Notes: generated from the letters alone by a model not told the origin. A stretch of DNA of 64,000 nt from an uncultured Flavobacteriales bacterium (GCA_946479985.1 CAMLIF010000003.1:1-64000), one strand, 5' to 3'; shown: positions 8,044 through 17,608, counted from the first letter of the stretch. Numbers and translations are program-made.

Positions 8044-8403
8044 TCAATATTGATTCGTCGACAACATAACCAATGTACAAGCTACTTCAACGTGAATATT
8101 GGCTTTTCTCAGTAGCTGGAACAGTTCCGGATTTTCCGTTCCCGGATTGAAGATCACACGTTTCGGATGTAAATCAATGATTGGTTGATAATACATTCCC
8201 TGATTCCTTGGCCCCAGGTAAAGTGTAACAGTATCCACTTCCCAGTTTTCATCCCATTCAGTTTCAATTGTAACACCTTCCACAACTCCTGGTTCTCTGC
8301 CGAAAGCAATAACGGGTTGTTTATGACTTATTAACGAACGGATAGCCATATTTGCGTAACGGTCAGTGCGTGGAGTGGCACCTATTACTAATGTCGATTT
8401 CAT
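8044..8403 (-). CDS. CoA-binding domain protein (YccU/YneT type)
   Basis: A single Rossmann-type domain of 119 residues. It opens with the nucleotide-binding strand and turn STLVIGATPRTDRYANMAI, continues with QPVIAFGREPG and VDTVTLYLGP, and ends with IHVEVACTLVML. This is the usual length and order for CoA_binding_2 proteins. These bind CoA in crystal structures, but their cellular role is unclear. The gene is alone on the minus strand. Confidence 0.82.
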   Translation of the reverse strand: MKSTLVIGATPRTDRYANMAIRSLISHKQPVIAFGREPGVVEGVTIETEWDENWEVDTVTLYLGPRNQGMYYQPIIDLHPKRVIFNPGTENPELFQLLRKANIHVEVACTLVMLSTNQY

Positions 8404-8559
8404 TTGTATCTTATTAAAAGTAATTCAGTTCAGAAGAAGGAATCTGTCAGGAACTGATTCTCAGCGCTCTCTGGCTTTTTATATAACATCCCATTCACTT
8501 TTGTGCGCTTTTGTGCTCGTCTGCGGGAGATTATTGGGTAACCTTTAAGCTCTTGAATT

Positions 8560-8598
8560 TAAACAAAAACGGTCCCGAAAAATCAGAACCGTTTGTTT
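8560..8598 (-). terminator. Terminator for the 151-aa membrane gene
   Basis: Read on the minus strand, AAACGGTTC (8594-8586) pairs with GGACCGTTT (8575-8567) with one wobble, followed by TTTTTGTTT. It sits immediately after the stop of the gene that ends at 8599. Confidence 0.75.
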
Positions 8599-9054
8599 TT
8601 AAAGTGTCTTACTGGTTTTAACAGGTTTCATGTTTTTCCAGTATTGCATCAACACGAAAGAAATAATCAGTGCTCCTGCCATTCCTTCCATAAATATAGA
8701 TACGAGTGCATGTTGCAGTGTAAAACCTTCAGCGAATAAAATACCGCCTTTTACCTGTGACAAGAACGCGTGATCCATAAACGTGACATAGATAGCAAAT
8801 GCTGCAACCGATGCAATTGTTGTAACGCCATTAGCCACAATTAGTGAAATCAGGGAAGAGACATAATTGTCTTCTGTATCATCTGTGAAATTTAAGCGTG
8901 CTAAGCGGTTACTGAAGTATAGTACTATCAGGATATTAAAGGCACGTAACCAGATTATATGTTCCAAACCGAGCAACTTCATCAGTAAGAAGTATACGGC
9001 AATACCTATGAAACTATAGATACCGTATCGGATTGATGGGCTTAACTTTTTCAT
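8599..9054 (-). CDS. Four-helix membrane protein, DUF4199-like
   Basis: A 151-residue integral membrane protein with helices at about 10-28, 33-50, 65-92 and 112-138. Size and layout, including the amphipathic loop between helices 3 and 4, resemble the flavobacterial DUF4199 family; this is pattern recognition and a domain search would settle it. No function is known. It forms a single-gene unit with its own terminator. A perfect 8+8 bp inverted repeat lies 44-63 bp upstream of the start. Confidence 0.6.
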   Translation of the reverse strand: MKKLSPSIRYGIYSFIGIAVYFLLMKLLGLEHIIWLRAFNILIVLYFSNRLARLNFTDDTEDNYVSSLISLIVANGVTTIASVAAFAIYVTFMDHAFLSQVKGGILFAEGFTLQHALVSIFMEGMAGALIISFVLMQYWKNMKPVKTSKTL

Positions 9055-9097
9055 AGCTTTCTTTTTTAGTTTTCAAAAGTTACGAAAAGCAGTTTAG

Positions 9098-9117
9098 TAT
9101 CACAACTATTTGTGATA
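9098..9117. promoter_or_regulatory. 20-bp palindrome upstream of the 151-aa membrane gene, candidate operator
   Basis: TATCACAACTATTTGTGATA consists of two perfect 8-bp inverted arms around CTAT. It lies 44-63 bp before the ATG at 9054, where a promoter is expected. The half-site orientation (TCACA-N6-TGTGA) is opposite to a CRP site. A second perfect 14-bp palindrome, AAACATTAATGTTT, lies at 9207-9220. Regulator unknown. Confidence 0.4.
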
Positions 9118-9325
9118 AATTACAGAAACTGTTGAAATTCGAGCAGAGTTTTGTCTTGATAAGATCGATTTGCCCTTCGGCGGCGATGTACAAAAAACCA
9201 CTCAACAAACATTAATGTTTCTTTTGCGAAGTGTTAACGGAGCCAATTCGTGCATTCGCGGTAAGCTAGTACAATACATAATTACCCATTGGAGACGATC
9301 CGTGAACTGCCGAATGGTGATGTCC

Positions 9326-10288
9326 CTATTGACTAATCAAATTGTACAATTCGTTCAAATTCGGGGAAATGATAATCTCAATTCGGCGATTCTTAGCTTT
9401 GTCCTTAACATCAACCGGATGAAATTCGCTTCTTCCGGCAGCCATCAATTGTCCCGGATTCATTTTACTGTTCGCCGTCATGATTTCCACAACTGAAGTT
9501 GCTCTTAAAACACTTAGCTCCCAGTTGCTTTTCGGGTGGTTCGGGCTTACCAATTTGTCGGTGTCTGTATGACCTTCAACAATAATCTCCAATTCTTTTT
9601 CACTTTCCAGAACCTTTGCAAGGTCAACCAGCGCTTTCTTTCCTTCAGGCTCAACAGCAGTGCTTCCCGACATGAACAGCAATTTCGCTTCAAGGCTAAC
9701 ATAGATCTTTCCGTTTTTTTCTACAACAGTTAGTCCTTTATTCTCAAAACTCGTAAGTGCAGAAGAAACTTTTGTTTTCAACGCTTTCATCGCGTCGTCT
9801 TTTCGCTGGATCATTTCTTCCAGTTCATTTACCCGCATTTCACGTTCCTCCAGCAATTTACTTTTATTTCCAAGTTCTGTTTCCAGAGTTTTTAAAGCAA
9901 TTTCTCTTCGCTCTAACTCCTGGTTTTTAGCTTCAATATCTGCCTGGTAACCTGCAGTTTCTTTTGCGCCAATTAAACGCATCTGCTCAATTTTACGTTC
10001 TTTGGCTTCGTTCTCTGCAACCATCAGATCATATTGTGCCTGCATGAAACGTAAGTCAGTTCCAATAATTGTAGTGTCTTTTATCAATTGACTCACTTCT
10101 TTTTTTAGTGCATCATATTTTAGTTCGTAGTCTTTCAGTTTGGCTTCATTGTCTAAAGCACTCATTTTGTATTTCTCCAGTTCGGCAGTGTTTTGTTTGT
10201 CACGTTCAACAAGCTCATTGTACTTTTTTGCAGGAACACATGCAAAGGTGAGGGCCAGAAGAAGAATTGAAAGAATCGATAATTTCAT
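9326..10288 (-). CDS. OmpA-family lipoprotein with long coiled coil
   Basis: A 320-residue envelope protein. The lipoprotein signal ends at LALTFAC (Cys 17). Residues about 20-180 are a charged coiled coil (Glu/Lys/Leu-rich heptads such as ELERREIALKTLETEL). The C-terminal OmpA-like peptidoglycan-binding domain spans about 195-310, with EGHTDTD and the NRRIEI arginines that contact diaminopimelate. It probably tethers the outer membrane to the cell wall across the periplasm, with the coiled coil as spacer. The order resembles OmpA/MotB-family proteins of other Bacteroidota. It lies downstream of the PorP/SprF pair but 91 bp away, so cotranscription is uncertain. Confidence 0.85.
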   Translation of the reverse strand: MKLSILSILLLALTFACVPAKKYNELVERDKQNTAELEKYKMSALDNEAKLKDYELKYDALKKEVSQLIKDTTIIGTDLRFMQAQYDLMVAENEAKERKIEQMRLIGAKETAGYQADIEAKNQELERREIALKTLETELGNKSKLLEEREMRVNELEEMIQRKDDAMKALKTKVSSALTSFENKGLTVVEKNGKIYVSLEAKLLFMSGSTAVEPEGKKALVDLAKVLESEKELEIIVEGHTDTDKLVSPNHPKSNWELSVLRATSVVEIMTANSKMNPGQLMAAGRSEFHPVDVKDKAKNRRIEIIISPNLNELYNLISQ

Positions 10289-10379
10289 GGTGAAACAGTT
10301 TTGATTTCCAAAGTTCGGAACAATCAGGCGGCAAAAGAGAAGCGGAGATTCAACTTTTAAACAAGTTGTTTTTGATAGC

Positions 10380-11318
10380 CTATTCGAAAAGCGGGCAGCT
10401 GGATCCGCCGTTTACATCCCGGTACGATTTTTTGCACGGACTAAAAGCCAGCGTAAGTTCGTGAGTGTGGTATGTTCCGGGGCGCAAATTGCTTAAAATG
10501 AAATCGTATGAGTAAGTAAGGCGCCATTTTTCTTCAAATCTGAAACCGATCAATGCGATCAAAGCGTCAGTGTTTCTGAAGCCAAGTCCAAAATTGAAAC
10601 GGGCATTGAAGTCGGCAACCGCCTGTAATTGAAGATCAATAGTTGAGTGTGGGGCAAATCCCAGATAAAGAGAAGGAAGAATGGCTGTTTTTTGGTTTAC
10701 CTGGATGCGGGTTCCGGCGTTAAACATCCCGTGCATGGAACTTGAGCCGTATTTGCCGATCTCATTCCATTCCATAGGAATAAGGTTGTATAATGCTGTT
10801 CCGAAAAAGTAATTTTTCCCGTTAAACCAGGCCCCAAAACGTGCATCAGGGAATAATTGAGAAGCAGAGCCATTAATTACCGGATCAGGATCTAACGGAT
10901 TTGCAATGCTTCTATCGAAAGATAATTGTGTTGCTCCGAAGGCAAGACCAAGCGAAAGACGTGTAGTTTGACTGAAATTGAAATGTCCGGCATAACTCAT
11001 TAAAAATGAAAACTGTTGAAACGGGCCAATTTTGTCGGCATACATCAATCCTCCCAATCCGTGTCTGGCACTCAGGAATTTTTTTCGTTTTGCAGCCAGC
11101 GGAGCAGAAACTGAGACCCAGCCCGTGTACGGCGCGCCATCGAAAGCAATCCATTGTCCGCGTAAGGTAGTTTGAGCTTCCAAACATGTTTTAATTCCCG
11201 TATGAGCCGGATTTATAGCATATTGATGTGACGCCCAGGTGCTCATGTGTCCGAGTTGCTGTCCAAAAGACATGTTCGCTGTAAACAACAGAAATAAAAG
11301 GAGCAGGGATCTTATCAT
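10380..11318 (-). CDS. PorP/SprF-family type IX secretion outer-membrane protein
   Basis: A 312-residue predicted outer-membrane beta-barrel with a signal peptide (cut after MSFGQ). The family hallmark is the conserved start after the signal, HQYAINPAHTGI. Alternating strands follow, and the end reads LRPGTYHTHELTLAFSPCK. PorP/SprF proteins anchor or help export T9SS cargo with type B sorting domains. Its start overlaps by 4 bp the end of the upstream type B cargo gene, so the two are almost certainly a cargo-anchor pair. Confidence 0.9.
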   Translation of the reverse strand: MIRSLLLLFLLFTANMSFGQQLGHMSTWASHQYAINPAHTGIKTCLEAQTTLRGQWIAFDGAPYTGWVSVSAPLAAKRKKFLSARHGLGGLMYADKIGPFQQFSFLMSYAGHFNFSQTTRLSLGLAFGATQLSFDRSIANPLDPDPVINGSASQLFPDARFGAWFNGKNYFFGTALYNLIPMEWNEIGKYGSSSMHGMFNAGTRIQVNQKTAILPSLYLGFAPHSTIDLQLQAVADFNARFNFGLGFRNTDALIALIGFRFEEKWRLTYSYDFILSNLRPGTYHTHELTLAFSPCKKSYRDVNGGSSCPLFE

Positions 11319-12601
11319 CTTATAACTGTCACATTTCCTTTGCGAATATCTTCTTTGTTTCCATCGTAGAGATTCAATTCATAAAAATACACTCCGTCAG
11401 GAACGCTTTTACCGTTGTGCGTTCCATCCCAGGCCCGAGCGTGACTGTAACCGGTAACTTGTGCAATTATTTGTCCCCAGCGGGAGTAAATGGTCATTTG
11501 TGCGTTTGGATAATATTCAATGCCGGGAATGTACCATAAATCGTTTGCTCCATCACCGTTTGGCGAAAAAGAACCCGGTATTTCCAAAACATCCGTTATG
11601 AAAACAGTTATATCATCACTTAATGAACAGTTGACGTTGCTTCCGGTGAAAAAATAAGTTGTAGTTTGAGAGGGAGTTGCGATAGTTGAAATGTTATTCG
11701 GAGACAACACCTCCGACGCGGGGCTCCATTGATAAATTGTCCCGTTGGTGGTTCCTGTTAACGTAACAGTTGTTCCTAAAGTAATACTTTGGTCAACTCC
11801 TGCGTCTACTGTTAAGTTGTCAACCGAAATTGCCGGATGGGTTGCATTTAAAGTAACCGGGCAAACTGAGAAGCAATTACAGGTAACGGAAACAACGTCT
11901 CCGTCTTGGAGTTCACTGGTTTGCCAAAGCTCAATATCAGTTATGGCAGTTACAACTCCGTTTACCGACCAAACAAACTGGCTGGTGTCAGTACAATTCG
12001 CCAGGTAAGCCGTAAAGCCTGTTTGTGTTTTCGGGCAAATCTGACCGGATGGTCCGCCCAGAGCTATTCCCGGAGGAATGCGATCTGCTCCCGGACCAAA
12101 AACCTGAACATCGAAAGTTGCTCTTGCAGGCTGAGTTGCCGTGCCGTTAATGGCTCCGTTAACAACGAAAATATAGCTCGTGTTCGGACTTAAACCGGTT
12201 GCGTTTAACTGAAAATTTCCTGAAGAACCGCCTTGACAATTACTCACCAGCGTAAATGAATTTGCAGCACATGGAACAGTAGCTTCGAAAATAGCCGCTT
12301 GTAATTGGGTGCCGAGTGTTGGCCCGGGAACAAAAGCGATGTTTGAAAAATCAACCGTTACGTTTCCTCCAAGAGAATTTGTTGTAAAACTGTACCATAC
12401 GGAACTTGATCCGAAAAAACAGAAAGTTAAATCATCTTCACAATCCGGACAAACAGTTGCCGTTGCTCCAACATTTGTTCCGGAAGTAACAGTATTCGGA
12501 CACAATTCAAAAGCGTTTCCACAAGCATCATTTGAGGGCTGAGAAAAGCCGCAAAATGCGCTTAACAAAACATTAACAAGTATGAATTTAGATCGAAACA
12601 A
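11315..12601 (-). CDS. Secreted T9SS type B cargo protein, partner of PorP/SprF
   Basis: A 428-residue secreted protein. The start is TTG at 12601; no in-frame ATG gives a better signal peptide (FRSKFILVNVLLSAFCGFSQ). The mature N-terminus contains SNDACGNAFELCPNTV, a common opening of large Bacteroidota surface proteins, and several cysteines that probably form disulfides. Residues about 260-335 look Ig/PKD-like. The C-terminal type B sorting domain has PGSFSPNGDGANDLWYI, YSRWGQIIAQ and VPDGVYFYELNLYDG. It is translationally coupled (4-bp overlap) to the PorP/SprF gene. Confidence 0.88.
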   Translation of the reverse strand: MFRSKFILVNVLLSAFCGFSQPSNDACGNAFELCPNTVTSGTNVGATATVCPDCEDDLTFCFFGSSSVWYSFTTNSLGGNVTVDFSNIAFVPGPTLGTQLQAAIFEATVPCAANSFTLVSNCQGGSSGNFQLNATGLSPNTSYIFVVNGAINGTATQPARATFDVQVFGPGADRIPPGIALGGPSGQICPKTQTGFTAYLANCTDTSQFVWSVNGVVTAITDIELWQTSELQDGDVVSVTCNCFSVCPVTLNATHPAISVDNLTVDAGVDQSITLGTTVTLTGTTNGTIYQWSPASEVLSPNNISTIATPSQTTTYFFTGSNVNCSLSDDITVFITDVLEIPGSFSPNGDGANDLWYIPGIEYYPNAQMTIYSRWGQIIAQVTGYSHARAWDGTHNGKSVPDGVYFYELNLYDGNKEDIRKGNVTVIR

Positions 12602-12756
12602 ATGCGCTCTTTTTCTGTAAAACTAATACTTTCAACGCACTTTTTCACGAAATATTCTTAGTTTCACGGCGCAATTTGGAAACTGCTACTTCAATTTTGA
12701 TTTTTTTTGGCATAGTAAGTGGTTAGCCCAGATTTATAACAGTTAAATTATACCTT

Positions 12757-15700
12757 ATGAATCGAATTTTTACCCTTCTTGTCGGGTTATTCATGTCTCT
12801 TCAGTTGTCGGCCCAAAGCAACCTGAAAGTAGATTACGATAATGATTCCAGATGGTTTTGGACCCTTAATCTTGGTTCAACCTGGACATCGGCCGATGTT
12901 ACTAAGCAAAATGATTGGGGTTATGGTTTCACCCTTGGTAAATCATTCAACTACAATTATGGAAGACCGATTAGTTTTGATATCCGTGCGCGCTATTTGA
13001 CAGGTGTATGGTACGGACAAGACGGAGATACAACAGATTTTCTATATGGAAATGAAGCGTTAAGCTCTGCTGATCACGATTACAAAACAGATCTTGGCTT
13101 TGCCGTTTTAAATCATCAGACCAAGTTACACGAACTAAGCCTTGAATTGGTTTTGCATGCAAATAACCTTCGTGCGAATTCGGGTTGGGATCCATACATC
13201 TTTGGAGGAATCGGTTATACCTGGTTCAGAGCTAAAGGAGATTTGCTTGATGCTTTCGATAGTACTTATGCTTATGATGGTTTAGGCACAAGCTTTTCAG
13301 CTTCTGATGCTGCCAATTTAAGAGACGATTCTTATGAAAGTTATCTGGACGGAAGTTCTGACGTTTGGACCGCAACCTGGATGCCAAGTCTTGGTTTTGG
13401 TTTGGGTTACCAGGCAGGAAAAAGATTCTCTTTAGGTCTTGAGCATAAAACAACGTTTACAATGGACGACATTTTTGACGGTTCAGTAAATCCAACAGGA
13501 AAACGTGAAAATGACTGGTACCATTACACAAGTTTCTACTTGCGTTTCCATATCAAGGATCACCGCGTGGTTGTTGATGATAACACGAACACGCTTGAGA
13601 ATGTCAACAATTACGATCAGACTCAAACCAATCAGAATATTCCTCCGGTTGTAACATTTACAAACCCGGCAACTTCAGGAACGGTTGTTTCAGTTGCGAA
13701 CTACGTAATTAAAGCAAATGTTCAGAATGTAGTTTCATCTGGTAATGTTGTTTTCCGCCAAAATGGACAATACAATACAAATTTCACATTTAATCCTTCA
13801 ACACAACAATTCGAAAGCATTGTAACGCTCCAGCCGGGTCAAAACATTTTTGAATTGACTGGAACAAATACTGTTGGATCAGATCAGGAACAAACAATCA
13901 TTATATACAACAGAGAACAAAACAATCCTCCGGTTGTTACTTACAGCAATCCTGCAGGAAGCCCGACTACGGTTCAAAGCCCGAGCTTTAATGTGGTTGC
14001 TACAATTTTGAATGTAGACAACCCTTCACAAGTTGTGATGACGGTAAATGGCACTTCGGTAGCAGCTACGTTCAATGCGTCTACTCATGTTGCCAATGCT
14101 GCAATCAATCTTCAGGTAGGAACAAACATTGTTACAACAACAGGAACAAACGCTTACGGAACAGATTCTGAGTCTACAACAATTATTTATAATCCGGCAC
14201 AAACAGAACAGCCACCGGTTGTTTATTTTGTAGATCCAGGTTATAGCCCGTACACTACAAACAACAATACATTTGTTATCAATGCAGATGTTCTGAATGT
14301 ATCGGGAGCGCAAAACATCTTGTTCAAACAAAATGGTGTTGTAAACCAAAACTTCAGCTACAATGCGCAATCTGACGATTTCCAAAGTACGGTAGTTTTG
14401 AATCCGGGACAAAACGTATTCGAGATCATCGGTTCAAACAGTGCCGGAAGTGCTTCAGCAACAACAATCATTATTTTCGACAGACCAGCGCCGAAACCTC
14501 CGATTGTTACCATTACGAATCCTTCAAACAACCCGTACGAAACTGCGAACGCAACTTTCAATATGACATCTACTGTTTTGAATGTAACACAGGCGAGTCA
14601 AATTACGGTTAAGCTGAACGGACAAAACATTGCTTTCAACTACAACGCTTCAAACAATGGGGTTTATGCAACGTTGAATTTGGTTACAGGATCGAACGTG
14701 GTTACAGTTTCTGCAACAAACGCAGATGGTTCTGATAGTAAACAAACTACTATTATTTACCGTCCTACACAAGTTGTTCAGCCTCCGGTAGTTCAGGTTA
14801 CTATTCCGAATGCAGATCCGTTTACGGTTTCACAACCAACGTACACATTAATGGCATCAGTATTAAATGTGCCGAATGTGTCTGGCGTAAACGTAAACGT
14901 GAATGGTACGAATGTAACAAACTTCACTTTTGCAAGTAATTCAGTGACACTTGCGTTAAATCTGCTCGAAGGCGCGAATGTAATTACGATTACAGGAACG
15001 AATACAGCGGGAACAGCTTCAGATCAACAAACAATCATATACCGTAAACCAGTAGTTGCACAGCCTCCTTTGGTTTCATTTGTTGATCCTGCCGTTTCAC
15101 CAACAACCGTTTATGCTTCTACTTCGGCAGTAAAAGCACGTGTTCGTTTTGTAAGCAATGCATCTCAAATTGCATTAAACATTAACGGTACCGCTACAAC
15201 AAACTTCGTTTACAGTGCTTCGAGTGAGATCATGGACTTCACAACCGTACTGGTTCCGGGCGCGAACGTAATTACAATTACAGCCACAAATCCTGACGGC
15301 CAGGCTACTGCGTCTACAACAATTATTTACAGAAGACCGGAAACAACAAATCCGCCGGTGGTTACTATTACAAACCCGGCTTTAAACCCTTCAGTAGTTA
15401 CAACAATTACAACACCAATTGCTGCTACTGTGTTGAATGTTCAGAGTCAGGCAAATATTTCAGTAACACTGAACGGTGGAGCGGTAACAAACTTTACTTA
15501 TGATGCGAATACGAAGCAAGTGAACTTTACTGCAAATCTGGTAGTTGGAAACAATACTGTTACAGTTACGGGAACAAACACTGCCGGATCAGCTTCTGAT
15601 TCTAAAGTAATTACTTTCCGTCGTCAGGAAACAATTAATCCTCCGCTTGTAACTTTCGTTAATCCTGCTGTTTCAGGAACAACAGTTGGCCTGGCAAATT

Positions 15701-17490
15701 ACGTGGTTCGGGTAAAAATAGAAAATGTAAATACTGCCAGCCAGATTGTATTCCTACAGGATGGACAAGTAGTAAACCCTTCACTGTGGGTATTTGATGC
15801 CGGAACGAAAGAGTTGACATTTAACGCTGCGTTGAATGCTGGTAACAATGTGTTTACTGCTACCGGAACAAATGCTGCAGGTACACATACAGCAACTACA
15901 GCAATTATTTACCGTAAACCGGTAGTTATTTGTGACAAACCGGTTATTATTATGACAAATCCAGGTGCTTCAGGCGCAACGGTTGTTCTTCCGGAATTTG
16001 CATTTACTGCAACAATTACAAATCTTACGAATGCAAATCAGGTGAAAGTGCTTGTAAACGGAAGTTTGCAATCGAGTGGAAACTATATTGCCACTACCGG
16101 AATGTATTCGCGTACGATTACGCTGAGTGAAGGTCAGAATTCAATTGAAGTTCAGGCAACCAATGCTTGTGGTGAGACAAAGGTGATAACAACAATTATC
16201 TATAAAAAACCTGCGGCCCCTTGTTTGGAACCATCTGTTCAATTGATTCAGCCACAACCATTGTTGATGCAGGTTGTTGAAACGGCAAGTATTTCAATGA
16301 AAGCTGCGGTGTCGAACGTTGCGAATGCATCTGAGATTACTGTTCAGGTAAACGGAGTAAATGTTGCTGCAAATTATGATGCTGGAACTCATTTGCTAAC
16401 CGCGGAACTTGCCTTGAATGTTGGAATTAATACAGTTCAAATTGTTGCAACAAACAGTTGTGGTACTGATAAGGTTGATTTTAAAGTTCAGCGCAAAGAA
16501 TGTGTTAAACCTTCTATTCAAATCACAAAAGCATCTGCAAATGATGGGTCAACAGTTGTTGCATCTGATTTTGAATTACAGGCTTCCGTAATCGGAGTTA
16601 CAGCTGCAAGCGATATCACAATCACGCAAAATGGAATTGCAGTGGGCTTTACTTTTGATGTGAACACTGGCGTACTTTTGTTGAAACGAGATCTGAATGT
16701 AGGAAACAACGGATTTGTTATTACTGTAAGAAACAATTGTGGAACACAGGTAATTAAATACACCGTGATCCGTAAACAAGCAGTTGTGATCAATCCGCCA
16801 ACAGTAAATATCACGAATCCTGCATCAAACATAACCGTTACTTCAGATGGAATGACAGTTCAGATTGCTGTGGCAAACGTAACTGCTCAAAACCAAATCG
16901 CTGTAACATTGAACGGAAGTCCGGTGAACTTTACCTTTGATTCGAATACAGGATCGGTTTCGTTCAACGCAACTTATAACAACGGAAGTAACCTGATCTC
17001 TTGTACGGTAGTAAATTCTGCAGGATCAGCTACCGATTCCAGAACGGTTACTTACAATAAAGTAGATGCAGTTCCTCCGCCAACAATTCAATTGAAGAAA
17101 ATTGCGAGTTGCCCGGTGTTGTTGCCAAGAGGACCAAATTCTATTTCCGCGACCATTACCAACGTAACTATGGCAAGCCAGGTTTCTGTTACTCTGAATG
17201 GTTCCCCGGTAACTTTTACTTCACAAGTATCCGGGTTTGTAATGACTATTACTATCCAGATTACAGTTTCAGGCACTGCAAACATCCCGTTGGTGATTAC
17301 AGCAACGAACGATGCCGGAACTGAGGTAAAAAACTGTGAGATCGGAATGCAGGCTCCTTCAGGTGGCAGCGAGACAACAGAACCAACGGAACCTTCAGGT
17401 ACACCAAGACCACAGAACGGAGGCGGATCGGTTACAGAACCTGTTCGGGGTAGCGGATCTGTACCGACTCCTGTTAGAAAACCAGAATAA
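12757..17490 (+). CDS. Giant surface protein: N-terminal beta-barrel plus 13 Ig-like repeats
   Basis: A 1577-residue protein. The signal peptide is MNRIFTLLVGLFMSLQLSAQ. Residues about 21-275 alternate aromatic and polar positions and end in the strand WYHYTSFYLRFHI, like a small outer-membrane beta-barrel. From residue 296 to about 1530 there are 13 consecutive units of 90-100 residues. Each starts PPVVTFTNP or similar, contains VxLNGxxVTNFTY, and ends NxFTxTGTNxxGxxxxxTTIIYR. The C-terminal tail (about 1535-1577) is rich in Pro, Gly, Thr and Glu, with no T9SS sorting domain. It is most likely an outer-membrane-anchored adhesin whose barrel holds an extracellular Ig array, similar in order to inverse autotransporters. 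The barrel could instead carry a periplasmic array, with the tail binding the cell wall. It is transcribed alone, with its own terminator. Confidence 0.8.
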   Translation: MNRIFTLLVGLFMSLQLSAQSNLKVDYDNDSRWFWTLNLGSTWTSADVTKQNDWGYGFTLGKSFNYNYGRPISFDIRARYLTGVWYGQDGDTTDFLYGNEALSSADHDYKTDLGFAVLNHQTKLHELSLELVLHANNLRANSGWDPYIFGGIGYTWFRAKGDLLDAFDSTYAYDGLGTSFSASDAANLRDDSYESYLDGSSDVWTATWMPSLGFGLGYQAGKRFSLGLEHKTTFTMDDIFDGSVNPTGKRENDWYHYTSFYLRFHIKDHRVVVDDNTNTLENVNNYDQTQTNQNIPPVVTFTNPATSGTVVSVANYVIKANVQNVVSSGNVVFRQNGQYNTNFTFNPSTQQFESIVTLQPGQNIFELTGTNTVGSDQEQTIIIYNREQNNPPVVTYSNPAGSPTTVQSPSFNVVATILNVDNPSQVVMTVNGTSVAATFNASTHVANAAINLQVGTNIVTTTGTNAYGTDSESTTIIYNPAQTEQPPVVYFVDPGYSPYTTNNNTFVINADVLNVSGAQNILFKQNGVVNQNFSYNAQSDDFQSTVVLNPGQNVFEIIGSNSAGSASATTIIIFDRPAPKPPIVTITNPSNNPYETANATFNMTSTVLNVTQASQITVKLNGQNIAFNYNASNNGVYATLNLVTGSNVVTVSATNADGSDSKQTTIIYRPTQVVQPPVVQVTIPNADPFTVSQPTYTLMASVLNVPNVSGVNVNVNGTNVTNFTFASNSVTLALNLLEGANVITITGTNTAGTASDQQTIIYRKPVVAQPPLVSFVDPAVSPTTVYASTSAVKARVRFVSNASQIALNINGTATTNFVYSASSEIMDFTTVLVPGANVITITATNPDGQATASTTIIYRRPETTNPPVVTITNPALNPSVVTTITTPIAATVLNVQSQANISVTLNGGAVTNFTYDANTKQVNFTANLVVGNNTVTVTGTNTAGSASDSKVITFRRQETINPPLVTFVNPAVSGTTVGLANYVVRVKIENVNTASQIVFLQDGQVVNPSLWVFDAGTKELTFNAALNAGNNVFTATGTNAAGTHTATTAIIYRKPVVICDKPVIIMTNPGASGATVVLPEFAFTATITNLTNANQVKVLVNGSLQSSGNYIATTGMYSRTITLSEGQNSIEVQATNACGETKVITTIIYKKPAAPCLEPSVQLIQPQPLLMQVVETASISMKAAVSNVANASEITVQVNGVNVAANYDAGTHLLTAELALNVGINTVQIVATNSCGTDKVDFKVQRKECVKPSIQITKASANDGSTVVASDFELQASVIGVTAASDITITQNGIAVGFTFDVNTGVLLLKRDLNVGNNGFVITVRNNCGTQVIKYTVIRKQAVVINPPTVNITNPASNITVTSDGMTVQIAVANVTAQNQIAVTLNGSPVNFTFDSNTGSVSFNATYNNGSNLISCTVVNSAGSATDSRTVTYNKVDAVPPPTIQLKKIASCPVLLPRGPNSISATITNVTMASQVSVTLNGSPVTFTSQVSGFVMTITIQITVSGTANIPLVITATNDAGTEVKNCEIGMQAPSGGSETTEPTEPSGTPRPQNGGGSVTEPVRGSGSVPTPVRKPE
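13642..17352 (+). repeat. Array of 13 Ig-like protein repeats inside the giant surface gene
   Basis: Thirteen related units of about 280-300 bp encode Ig-like domains. Units 1-8 and 12 start with PPxVxxxxP. Units 9-11 start with a cysteine (CDKP, CLEP, CVKP) and have a second cysteine near the end (NACGE, NSCGT, NNCGT), suggesting one internal disulfide each. Unit 13 also has two cysteines. The units are divergent at the DNA level, so the array is old rather than a recent expansion. Confidence 0.85.
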
Positions 17491-17507
17491 TATAATTACG
17501 GACATAG

Positions 17508-17547
17508 AAAATCCCGGCTTATTAAGAATAGGCCGGGATTTCTTTTT
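17508..17547 (+). terminator. Terminator after the giant surface gene
   Basis: AAATCCCGGC (17509-17518) pairs perfectly with GCCGGGATTT (17532-17541), followed by CTTTTT. Confidence 0.88.
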
Positions 17548-17584
17548 AATCGGATTTTACTTTTAGTCTCAATGACTAATTGGC

Positions 17585-17592
17585 TATCTTTG
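17585..17592 (+). promoter_or_regulatory. Promoter -7 element for apbC-nifU
   Basis: TATCTTTG is a perfect match to the Bacteroidota -7 consensus TAnnTTTG, 17 bp before the ATG at 17609. The implied leader is very short. Confidence 0.6.
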
Positions 17593-17608
17593 CACATATT
17601 TTTTAAAA

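Noticed and set aside
7885..8115. 76-residue plus-strand frame
   Set aside because: Lies in a spacer and the start of the CoA-binding gene's 3' end; low-complexity spacer sequence with no recognisable domain.
10339..10375. Hairpin CAACTT...AAGTTG as a terminator
   Set aside because: The T run lies on the plus-strand side, while both flanking genes are read from the minus strand; no supporting context.
14026..14561. Minus-strand frames inside the giant Ig-repeat gene
   Set aside because: They are shadows produced by repetitive codons of the plus-strand gene.
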